From NCBI GenBank assembly GCA_014549065.1, contig JACDOX010000004.1, positions 5,431,986 through 5,495,985 of the forward strand: DNA of 64,000 nucleotides. The letters run 5' to 3'. Source of the stretch: Cardinalis cardinalis. Taxonomy: Eukaryota; Chordata; Aves; Passeriformes; Cardinalidae. The notes beneath the pieces are model-generated. The model saw nothing but the letters and a program-made list of their open reading frames with translations. It did no database searches and was not told the origin of the DNA. The position numbers were made by a program, and so were the translations under genes. Within the stretch, counting starts at the first letter, position 1; each line of letters opens with the position of its first letter. Shown in pieces: positions 12,515 to 22,989 of this stretch.

Positions 12515-13032
12515 TGTTGTAGTTTAACCCCAGCCAGAAACCAAGCCCCACAGAGCTGCTCACTCCCTCCTCCACCAGCAGGATCAAGGAGTGAATCAAA
12601 ATAGGAAAAGGTAGAGAACTCATGGATTGAGATATAAACAGTTTAATAGGAAAAGCAAAAGCTGCACATGCACACACAAAGCAAATCAAGGAATTAATTC
12701 ACTGCTTCCCATGAGCAGGCAGCTCTTTAGCCATCTCCATGAGAGCAGGGCCCTGACATGTGTAACAGTGACCTNGGAAGACAAACAACACTGCAAATGT
12801 CCTCCCCTTCCTCCTTCTTCCCCCCACTTTATGTACTGAGCATGATGTCGCCTGGTCTGGAATGTCCCTTTGGTCACTTTGGGTAACCTGTCTGGCTGTG
12901 TCTCCTCCCAGCCTCCCAAGCACCCCCAGCCTCCTCCCCAGTGTGGCAGTAAAACAAGGAGGAAAGGCCCCGGCCTTGTGCAATCCCTGCTCAAAAATAG
13001 CAAAAACATCTCTGTATTATCATCACCATGCT
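12515..13032 (-). mobile_element. Second avian ERVL-type LTR, minus strand, truncated at its 5' end
   Basis: The low-coordinate end reads tgttgtagtttaaccccagc, the typical reverse complement of an LTR 3' end. The order of blocks matches the first LTR: ctgctcactccctcc, acagtttaat, cttcctccttcttcccccca, ctttatgtactgagcatg, tggaatgtccctttgg, then ctggctgtgtc. The minus strand has gtacataaag at 12827-12836 (TATA-like) and ATTAAA at 12642-12647 (polyadenylation signal). Similarity fades near 13032, before the usual 5' end, so roughly the first 80-90 bp of U3 are missing or too diverged to see. Sequence differs widely from the LTR at 11805, including G+C-richer U3 text, so the two probably come from different subfamilies and are not the two ends of one provirus. 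Confidence 0.85.
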
Positions 13033-13061
13033 ACTGATTCTTTAGTTTTGTGACATGACTG

Positions 13062-13080
13062 ATGTGTTTGTGTGTGTGTG
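13062..13080. repeat. Short (TG)n microsatellite
   Basis: The sequence gtttgtgtgtgtgtg contains about six consecutive TG units. Confidence 0.75.
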
Positions 13081-16000
13081 CTAGAAATTACACCAGTAGA
13101 ACCTATTTTTACTTTTATTGATTCATTTTGGAATGGTTTTCTTTTTTTCTATTATGTAAATTAACATATTTAAAGGAAANGTTTATTTGTATAAACACAT
13201 TATATGTTTTTAAGTAATTTACTAATTTACTCATCCTGGTTACTTTCAGCCATCTTAATCTGGCATGGTGTAAAACTCTAACTATGTATTTTGTACCAGC
13301 TCCCAAAGTCACCAAAACAATACTGTTGTCATTTTAATTCCATGTGTCTGTTTTAGACATTGCCAGTGTTACATAGATTCAAATTTTCATTTTGCAATCT
13401 TCAAGGTCTATTACCTAATAACTGACTTAGATTTTTACTTTCAGTTTTGGTTGACTGTAATTTTNTCAGTATTTTAAGGATTATTTAACACATTCTTTTA
13501 AAATATGTGAAAAAAGCTAGAACATTCTTATCATAGCGAGACACAATGACTTGATATACAGCTCTGTGCACCACAGAGCATTCCCTGAATTTCTTACTTG
13601 GGCAAGGGAAAACCAATAAAAAATGAATATAGTTCTTTCAGAAACTGGAGCCTGTCCTTTAGCTATATGCTTGCATTCCTTATTAATGCCAAGCAAATTG
13701 AGTTCATCATTGTCTCCTCCCCCTTTTTCTTCTGATGGTGTCCAAAGGTGCTTCCAGAGAGGCTTCACCTCACAGCATAGAGACAAAGTAGGCAGCATGC
13801 TACAGTTCAGGGACTGCAATTCATTAACCTAGCAGGTACCACATCTCACACCCCAGACTATGGTCAGGTCTCATGTCTCACTGTCAAAAAATCATTAACT
13901 GATTTACCCCACACAAGTTCATTTGTCTGCTAAGCCAGAAAATGTAGCTGATTTCAACAAATCCTNTAAGAATGGGGATCTTCTTCAGCAAATTTTATGT
14001 TTTAAGGGTTTAATTCAAATGGCAACAGGTTATTTTGGCTGTTCCTGTGCTTAATGGAAAGAACTAAGATATCTGAGAGGGCAAATCCTAGCATCTACTT
14101 CACATATCTATTTTAAAAAGGGATAAATTCCCCTAGAAATGTCTCTCTTTTTCTGCAGACAGGACATAGATGCTGAGGACAGGATAAGTCTAATGCCTAT
14201 TGGTCACTAAAAACTTTGTTGACTAGAATCAAGGTAATTACACCAGACTCTCCATATAAAGAGTTAAAGAAATAAAGAGATCCAAGGAGGGTATCAGCCT
14301 AAGACATTACATCTGTGAGGTGAAATGTGTTTTGGAAATGCTTTCTCTGGTTAGTGTAAAGGAAGGCTAGCTTTGACTACCTAATACAAACAACTTTTGA
14401 TGTTTAAATACTTGTGAAATGAGTGCTCTGGTATGTGAATTCCTCACCTAACAGCACTTATGTCTGTGGCTAAGTGATTTATGAAACACAAGTGCCTACC
14501 TTTTGAATTTATTCCAGGGTCTAGCCAATGTGCAATATCCATGTACATTAGACAAATGTACACACAGTGCTATAATGTCCAGTGCAGCTTTTCTTTCTAC
14601 AGCAGATGCCCACAAATATTATAATTGATCAAAAAATTATCATAATCTCCAGGTTTTGGCATAGATGACGTCTCAATGATTTTCTGTGACAGTGAATTTC
14701 CNTGGCTGATCACACATTGCCTTAAAAAAAATTAAATTCTTATAATTGTGTTCCGTTCTACTGACTTTTAATTACATTGAAAGACTCTCTGTGCTATGGA
14801 ATCATTATGCATCATGCCACTGCTACTCTGCCACAAGATAATGATGAGGGACTTTTCAGTTCTAAATTTTTAGTGCCTTGACTAAGTCAGTTCAGTTCAG
14901 CATTAAGTAATGTTAGGCTTTATAATTTCTAATCAAATATTAGTTCTGCCATGATGGTTGCTGGACACCTTCATGGCTCATCTTCAGATTTTTTGTTTGG
15001 TACAGGGCACACTCTGATTTCAGGCACCTAAAAGNGAAACTCTAAATTCAGCACACTACTTGACACATCTCTATAGTTCCTAATATGAACAGGCGTTGTT
15101 TTTTTTTTTAAACTGATCACTTCATGCAAAGATGTTATGTCTGTGTTTTCTCTAGGCTAATACCAAACACATACATTGGTACTATCCTGAGACTAGTACT
15201 GTTTTGGTATTTTTTTTCCCTTAAAAATTAGCAAGGTATATAGATCTTAAAATTATAATAAATTATTTTTGTTATTTTTCTTCTTGATAATTGTTTCTGT
15301 GATATTTAGTTCAAAATTATAATTGTATCCGTCCATAATTTNTTTTAGTGAGAATTAAAAGGATTTGGTTTCTTCCGGNGTACTCTCATAGAGGTTAATG
15401 GACATTATTTCACATTTAAAAGACTAATTAGAAGGTAAAAATCTTATTATAAACTTTTTTTTAATGTCTAATTTTAAATATCTTACCTTTCAAGAAGTGT
15501 AAGGAAGGGTGAGCTCCTTTTTTCACCATATTTCATTTTTCCCCCTGTGTCATATNTTTGCCTTCTTAGTTCTCTTTGTCTACAGTAATTCTGATTGTAA
15601 AGCAAAACTATACATGATCAGCACTAAAATGGTCACTGATCCTTATCTTGACACATTTTCCTAGGTTACTAAAAGTCATTTAGGTAATTATATAGATGCT
15701 TTTGCCCTTATCAAAGCACTGCTGCTTAGCTTTTATTTAAGCGTCACGGGGTTTTTTTGGGTTTTATTCTNGTCTTCTTCCCTTCCACATTTCACAGTCA
15801 AAACAGCACACAATCTACTTACCATGGTTGTTTGCTCAAGTTAGTGTTATTTCAGAAATGTTAGATAAACTTCTGANTCTCCAGTTCTTTCATGTGGCAA
15901 AATATAATTTCTGGCTTTTGGTCTATTAATGTAGGTCTCAAGTTTATAAGAGTGTTCTGAGGTTTCTGGCCTATAGTTTGCAGGACAGGGGAAAAAGACT

Positions 16001-16433
16001 TTATGTTCCTCTTCTGGACTACAAATCCAAGCATCTCTTCCCTGAAATTTCAGATTACTCTGTTCATCTGTGTTCAATTAACCAGCTATGACCCCCTAGT
16101 CTTCCGTGTCTTTATATTCAAGCCCTGTCATTTTCTCAGTCAAGTCAACTTGAGTTTTTTAATTTCAGCAGATTAAGACCCGTAGTATTGAGACAAATGT
16201 CAATGTAAAGCATGTAGTGCTAAATCCTGTGAGATTACGACCACAAAATCCCTCACAGGAGGTGTTTGGCACTCAGGGACAGTGTTCAGCATCTTAATGA
16301 AGTACATAAGACCTCATCACACAAAAGCCAATATTTGCACCTAGTTTTCACAAGAGAAATTGATTTCATAGAGTTGAATCTGCAAGTAAAACTCTTTCTG
16401 TTAGAACTAAAGCTGGAAAAAGATTCCAGCATT

Positions 16434-16523
16434 TGTTTGTTTTGCAGTTTTTTCTTTGTTTAGTTTTGCTAGTTTGTTTGGAGGTTGATTGTTTGTTTGC
16501 TTTTTAGGTTTGGTTGGTTGATT
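16434..16523. repeat. GTTT-rich low-complexity segment
   Basis: Irregular gtttgttt, gtttgc and ggttggttgattg units. The plus strand is almost entirely T and G. Confidence 0.6.
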
Positions 16524-17311
16524 GAAGCTGTGGAAAATGACAAGTGGTAGATGTCTGTGCATGTGTGTGTGCTAATGTATAAAATTTGACTTCTGAATTT
16601 TCAGGTACAAACCTCCTGTTTTCTAGCTGTACCCTGTGTAGACTGACTGCAAACTTTTCTATCACCTGCACTGAAAAAAATGGTACATAATGAACCCTCC
16701 AATTACTAAAGAGACATGAGACAGAATCACTGATGAGAAGGATGACCATACATTATTCCTCTGTATGCATTCTAATATAGTAAGGAGACCAAAGTCCTTG
16801 GGTGCTAAAAAGAGAATCCTTGAAAAGAGCTAAACTCAGAAATCTGACTAAAGGGGCCTGGGAAGAAGGTGGCAAAGATTGTGGGGGGAGGAAGGATCCT
16901 GCAAATGAAGGAAGATTCTGGAGAGGACAGGTGCATGGAGGCAAATGACAGTGGATGTCCAAAGACCTTGGCTAGTGAAACCTGAGATAAGGAATGAGCA
17001 GTGGCAGGGAAGAAGCCCACATGGCTTTCTACCCAACCATCCAAAACCAGCCATAACTTTCCTGCAGGTTGCAAGGAAGTCAAAATATAACACTGCAGGT
17101 GGAAGTGAGTGCCTAAAGTTCTTATTTAGTTAGCCCCTAAGTAAAGACNAATATTCAGATCTCTTGCAGATGAATTTTACTCTGGAAATTTACATGTGAC
17201 AAAAGCACAAAATTATTGACCTGTACATTTGTTAAATGGTGTAAATAAAAGGCTTTTGATCAAATCAAATGAAGTCTGATATAAAGAGAAAATGTCNTAC
17301 TTTTTTTTTAA

Positions 17312-17330
17312 TAGAGAGAGCCTCTCTCTA
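17312..17330. repeat. 19-bp perfect palindrome
   Basis: tagagagag and ctctctcta flank a single central c. It is purine-rich on one side and pyrimidine-rich on the other. Confidence 0.85.
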
Positions 17331-18279
17331 CTTTTCTCTAACACTGGATACTGTGTCAACAAGTTGTTCCTTTGCTTAGCTACTTCCAAATTCAAGATCA
17401 AAGGAGTATATTTTAACAGAATCTTTCCAGTTGCTCATCTCTGGAAAAATTAGGCAGTATGTTACTAGCTCTTAAAAAGATTTTGACTATATTACTGTTT
17501 TATGTCATCTGGATCAATCTTACTGGGAAAATTTTTACCCATATATATTCCTTTCTGGGAAGATTAGATAGTTACATTTTTGTGGGGGATTTCTGTGTNG
17601 TCTCTGAATTCAGTGGAATGTCTCATTCTGCAGAGTGGAAGCAGATCTGGAGACAACTGCTTTATCCATGGTAGGAACAGTCTTGAAATAGAATTAAGGT
17701 AATGCTCATCTTAGACAATAAATCAATACTTCTTTGGCTTATATATTTTGCTCTCTAGCACCNAAAGAAGAATTTTTGAGCCTTACTTAAAACTTGGTCA
17801 TCTGAATTATGCCAATAAAGTAATGACAAATTAGTGAAAGATCCATTAGCTGCAGCCTCCTCAGATTTCTCTATGTGAGGGCAGTCTGTCAGGCCACCCT
17901 GCTATCTTAGACGAATGGAAGTTCTTTTCCTAATAATAAATACTTTGGAATTNCACACTAAAATACCAGCCACTCCTGTAAATTCAACTGTTCAATATAA
18001 AAGGTAAAATAAGAGCAAAGTTAGTAAATATGTAATATAAAAATGCCATATGACATGAAAAGATGTTCTTCATAACCACACAGAAAGTGTAACATCCATG
18101 GAAGCACTAGGAGATGCTTAGAAGACATTTTAGTGTTCCTGTGTAAACTGTCAATGGAAAACTATGGATTTTAGTCTGTACCTCTGACAGNTACTTGTAA
18201 GACATATAAAATAATTTATGAGTTATCTACATTAAATTATTTCATGTGTTTGTAGACCCTATTGCCAAAGTCTTGTAGA

Positions 18280-18303
18280 CCTAATTAATGGCCTAATTAA
18301 TGA
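18280..18303. repeat. Tandem 12-bp repeat with two TAATTA cores
   Basis: cctaattaatgg is followed directly by cctaattaatga. Each copy carries a TAATTA homeodomain-type core, with the cores 12 bp apart. Any regulatory function is inference. Confidence 0.7.
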
Positions 18304-20271
18304 GGCTTTTGGATTTCCTGCAGCCAGGTATAGTGTCAGATTGTTTCATATCAGAAGGAAGAAGGCAATATAGAAACTTTTGCTTTTGGTCGTATTCTTG
18401 TTGAACATGCATGCATAAATTTTTAAACCAAAAATACATTGTCCATGCCACAATCTAATGCCATGNTTACTTTGATTCTTATAACTCATGAGAATACTTC
18501 TTAGAATTTTTTACTCTTGTCTAGAAATCAGAGGAATTCTTGAAACCATACTGATATAGACTTCATCCATAGTCACTGGCTTGACCAGCCAACTGTGGTG
18601 CCAACATCTGTTAGTAACTGTACAAACTAGAACAATACCTGCATGCTTAACAAAAGGGGAAAAAAATTAAGACACTAAATGAAAAAAAAAAAGGATTATA
18701 GTTATAGCTATAAAAGTATTTTTCATGCACAAAGCACATGCCTATATGCATAAATTTATTGTTTTGCTTCTGCTTGTAGTCCTTCAAGTTTTAGTCTTGG
18801 TGCAGCTTGGAGTCTACTTTGGCTTGTACAAATGCAAAGCTTATATGTGTAGGCTAATTCGTCATGGAGATTTTATGTGCCAGAGGATGCTGACAATGCA
18901 CAGGAATCAATCCTTCAGCAAAATTTAAGAATGAAGACATTGAAAAAACTAGCCAGCCTATAACAATTGCTGCACATGCAGTAACTTTTCCAGGAAAGTT
19001 ACAGGATGACTTTAAAATTTAAATACAGCAANTGGCTAATAAATCTTCCCGATTAATAATTTTTCAGANAAAAGAGCCTGAAGCAAGTACTGGGTGGCCT
19101 GTGAAGGCATAATTAAACAGTCTTACTTGTCTACTATCCTAATCTAATCTCTTACCTGCTCCAAATACTTACCTCCTTCTGAGAGATTTGGATTCTGATT
19201 AAGCAAAGCACTTAAGTATCTGCTTGATTTTAACTTGAGTATGTGCTTTATGAGAGCTTTATGTAATCTAGGTATTTCTTCCTCCATCCTTCTCCCTGAT
19301 TATCCATCTATTTAAAAAACAGGGAGAAAAATTATAATATTGTTTTCATCTTTTTTATATCACATTCAATTTCAATTNTCAACAATCAAGTACCTTAACT
19401 AGATAGTTTGCCTTCATCTCAGAGAGATAAATGCATAAAAAGAGATGAACATCTGGAAATTTTTAAGCCATTGAGATTTGTTTGTACAAATTTAAATACT
19501 CTTTCTTTTAAAACAAGAAGGAGGAATTATAGTATTTTATAAATTAGCCTAGTANCAGACAAATTTGCCTTTGAAATGAGAAATGTGGTTTAGTTGTCAG
19601 ATTAGGGATTTTCATATTTGGGTCCTCNATCTCAAAAGATAAAGCTTCACCAAAGCTGTCCTGTAAATTATTATAGAAAGAACATTTTCACCCTTGTTGG
19701 TATAGGAATATCTGTTTTTCAGTTAAATGACAGTTATTCTATCATGAAAAAATTACAGTTCGAGCATTGCTTCATGTTAAAATAGATTATCATCCATACA
19801 AGNATGATCAGCTCAATAGAGAAGAGAAAGGAAAGAAATTAAAAGTCACTCCTGCCAAAGTTTTCTCTCAAGTGAGATATTTATTTTCTTTTGCCAGGAA
19901 AAAAAAAAACAAAACAAAGGAATTTCTAAATAGATAAGCAAAGAAAAAGGTGAAGTGAGAAACTGAAGACCGAGAAATAGAATAGTGGGCAAATTAGCTA
20001 GCTGCGAAAAGGATATCTGGAAAGAAATATGAATTTTGATATTCTCAGTATAGTTTTTGATCTCTGAACAATGACTTCTGGATTGTCTTCTCTGCCTACA
20101 GTCTCTTTCCCTGAAGTTATGATGCTGAAAGAAGGGAAAGGTGTCCAAGATGCGGAGACTACGTAAAAAAAACCACATTTCTGACCTTGGGCAATATAAC
20201 AGCAAACTGCGTCAGATCCTGTCACAGGGGAAAACCAGTCAGTTTACATGGTTCAAACCCCATCAGGANTG

Positions 20272-20755
20272 AAGCAGTTCATTGATTTATGAACAACACA
20301 TTAGCAAAGATCAATACCAACACAAGTGATAAATCACGATACCGGACAGTTGCAAAGCCTTAAGTAGCTATGCATTTCCCAGCCCTGTAGCTAATAATGC
20401 CCAGGAGGACACACCACTAGCTCACCCCCAGCTCCCAGGCAGCTCACTCTGCTCCCAACCCCTGGGTCGCCAACACTCCCTCTGCTGGAGCAGCACCTGG
20501 CAGGGACTGGCAGAGGTTGGGNGCTGCTGCCATCCCTCTGCCTCAGGTCTGTCCTGCTCTGCCTCCCAGCCGTTCCTGCTGTCTTCGTGTGTCTTTTCAG
20601 GCTGGTTCCCTCGGTATTTCTGTCTCTGGTCCAGGCCCACGGTGCACATGTGCTTTGTGCACATCCACACTCTTGCTGTAACAGCTGGGGACAGTGGGGC
20701 CACCCCAAGTGTGGGTCATGAGAGCACCTCCACAAACCTCTTATGTTATCCAGCA
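20272..20755 (-). mobile_element. G+C-rich island, possible degenerate ERV LTR
   Basis: About 480 bp far richer in G+C, with several CpG, than anything nearby. On the minus strand a G+C-rich first part (20755 to about 20400) is followed by an A+T-rich end with ttaaggctttgcaactgtcc and ttcataaatcaatgaactgc. That order resembles an avian LTR, with a G+C-rich U3 and then R-U5 with a polyadenylation-like CATAAA. I did not find clear TG...CA ends or a target duplication. An exapted CpG island or another repeat would also fit. The minus-strand 121-codon frame here is not recognised as a protein. Confidence 0.35.
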
Positions 20756-22527
20756 ATCACTCTATGAACAGTTTTCTACAAGAGATTTTGAGGCTCTGNT
20801 GTCTCTTTGCTTCCTGAAATTTTATGATAAGAAATTGAGCAAATTATTTGATGCAACTAATTTACATTAGTTATTTCTGAAAATACATGAACAGAAAATT
20901 AGAATTACATTATGTCCATTAGGGAAAATATTCCTGAGTCCTCAGACTCTAAGCTATGAACATACAGACATTTTATTTTGTAAGAATTTTTCTCAGCACT
21001 TTATACAGTAGAGATTAATGAACCTGAACAGTGTATAAAATTTTATTCTCTGTAGAATCATCTCCAAAACAATCCCATAGAACAGATATGTAATATAACT
21101 GATGCCACTGTCCACTGCTGGAAAAATGTAGTAGAGTTGTATATTTTTTAAAAAAAATATGTAGATTGCTTTTTGGACTTGAACTTAATCAGGAGTTTGT
21201 TCAATTTGAAGCATTTGTTACTCAAGTGTTTAAAATGGTCAAATTAAAAGCAAAGGAAAGGAAGTGGCATTATTTTAGACATAATGACAGCGACAAATAA
21301 TATTGATCTNTATCAAAATATTAATTCATCAATATCAACTAAGGAATATAGTTTTAAAGTTCAGTGCAAGTNGATTACTGTCCCAACTGTTCAAACAAAT
21401 CTTGCACAAATTTACACTTCATTAAAAGATTTATTAGGAGGGCATCCCAATTTAATTGAAGTTATCTAATTGAAAATATACTTGATTTTATTTTCTGTNG
21501 AGTGGATGTTTTATTTTTAATATGCCCCCTGAACTATTGAAACCAGAGCTGTCATTTGGATGATTGGCTTTACCGCAGAAGTGAGACTTTTACTCCTTCC
21601 TGTGAAGGAGTAAAATTAATTACATATATGTGTAAGTAAAAATTACAACATTGAGACTGAGTTGATCAGCTTGTATTCCCTTTATACTTTATGGGAAAAT
21701 TAATACACTCTGCTCTAAATGACTGTTACAAATAAGAAGGATGAATTCCACCTTTCTCTCTACTGTCTGAGAAAAGAGAAGGATGGCTGAATGGCTAATT
21801 TGATCNGTCTCCTCATCTTTAGGCAGCTCAACTTATGGTAATGCTTCTTGCAGGATGTGAATTTTCGCTTTGAACTATTTGTACTTTTTATTTCTACTGT
21901 CCAAGTCCAGAACCAAATTTTTCTGTCTCAAAAGCTTCTCTCTTCTATATTACTGACACCCTAGTTGTGCCTGGAGTAAAAGCTTACCCATGAAAACTTT
22001 TGAAAAGTAGGCTATAAATATGTAAAGTTCTTTAACTTTAGGCTGAGTAACATTACATGCCCACTACATAACTTTATTCTTCTCCTGCTGAATACTAATT
22101 TTCTTCATGAAAATGCTAAACTGAAATCCCAGTTTAAATATGTATTTTAGAGATCTTTATTGTCTCTTTGCTTTTTAACATCATCCAGTCTAGCATAAAC
22201 AGCCCCTATATGCAGAATAAATGATGTGCAAAACAGGTGTTTTCCAAAAGCTGCTACTTGTAGTACTTAAAAGTACACAGATAGTGTTTAGGTTCAGTTT
22301 GTCACTTTGAGCCTAACAGCTTTCATGAAGGCCTCATTTTGCTTTACACATGTATTTTCTCANTTTACCCCAAATGAAATTCCCAATTCTGTCTTAAATA
22401 ACTCTGATTCTATTATTTTCCCTGAAGGTATGTTCAAGTCTTTTCCAAAATGGTAATGGGTGAATAATTACAGCTACTGCACAGTAAAAATGTGTGCATC
22501 TACTGGGTAATAAGCAGTAACAAAACT
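20756..22527. other. Unique non-coding sequence
   Basis: No gene recognised. It contains the 12-bp hairpin at 21588-21615. Confidence 0.55.
21588..21615. repeat. Perfect 12-bp stem hairpin
   Basis: ttttactccttc (21588-21599), loop ctgt, gaaggagtaaaa (21604-21615). A short stable stem with a tetraloop. No flanking T-run or longer pairing suggests a known RNA class. Confidence 0.85.
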
Positions 22528-22581
22528 CATATAAAAACCACAGGTGACTACCACATATAAAAACCACATCTGTGACTACCA
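22528..22581. repeat. Tandem duplication of a 26/28-bp unit
   Basis: Unit 1 (22528-22553) and unit 2 (22554-22581) both begin catataaaaaccaca and both end tgactacca. They differ at one or two bases plus a 2-bp insertion in the middle. Confidence 0.9.
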
Positions 22582-22747
22582 GGCATCTTGTGCGCTGTAG
22601 TAGGTTCATTCTGAGAAATACGTATTTTCCAAACTACATCAACNATTTGCTTTCTAATTTCCATCACCATTCACTGAATCTCCAAACAACACCATTTTCA
22701 AAAAAGTTAATTGATTGTTGGATGTTTTTGTGTGTTTTAGAGCAAGG

Positions 22748-22989
22748 CTNGCAGCTAATCCACAAACGAGTCCAGGACATCTATTTCAGATATGTTCCCA
22801 AAGAGGAGGGATTCACATGCAAAATCTCACTGCAGAGCCTGACTGCAGCCGCGTTACTCCAACTTGGAAATGAGCCCTTCTCCATTCATGGAAAATTATG
22901 TGAAATGGTATAGAATAACCTCTGGGTCCTGTCCATCCCCCTCCTGGCTACTGCAAAAAATTACTCATATCCTGGCCAGAACTAGGACA
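22748..22989 (-). mobile_element. Avian ERV LTR fragment of a second type, minus strand
   Basis: The high-coordinate end, read on the minus strand, begins tgtcctagttctggccagga and continues with gtaattttttgcagtagcc and aggaggggg. This matches the 5' end of a common bird LTR that starts TGTCCTGGTTCTGGCCAGGA. Further in comes a block containing ccaagttggagtaacgcggc and then gcatgtgaatccctcctctt. A caagg pentamer lies just outside both ends (22743-22747 and 22990-22994) and could be a target duplication, but the low end does not read TG/CA cleanly (an N falls there), so the boundary is provisional and may lie farther out, near 22710. The low-coordinate part is only weakly recognised. Confidence 0.6.

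Larger units (their letters stand above)
13033..20271. other. Long unique non-coding stretch
   Basis: No gene or interspersed repeat recognised. It contains a (TG)n run at 13062-13080, A+T-rich DNA at 15200-15480, T/G-rich low complexity at 16434-16523 built from gtttgttt-like units, a 19-bp palindrome at 17312-17330, and a two-copy TAATTA repeat at 18280-18303. Short open frames (up to about 120 codons) show no recognisable protein. Confidence 0.55.

Noticed and set aside
12627..13053. Overlapping open frames of 60-107 codons on both strands
   Set aside because: They are translations of the second LTR, which is G+C-richer and so has fewer stops.
15156..15204. Open segment after ttttctctag
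   Set aside because: The downstream gtattt is a poor donor, and the peptide is not recognisable.
18725..18928. 67-codon frame with a Leu/Val-rich hydrophobic stretch
   Set aside because: No family recognised. The hydrophobic run is typical of T-rich non-coding DNA.
20391..20756. 121-codon minus-strand frame in the G+C-rich island
   Set aside because: Length is explained by the low stop-codon frequency of G+C-rich DNA. The peptide is not recognisable and is broken by an N.
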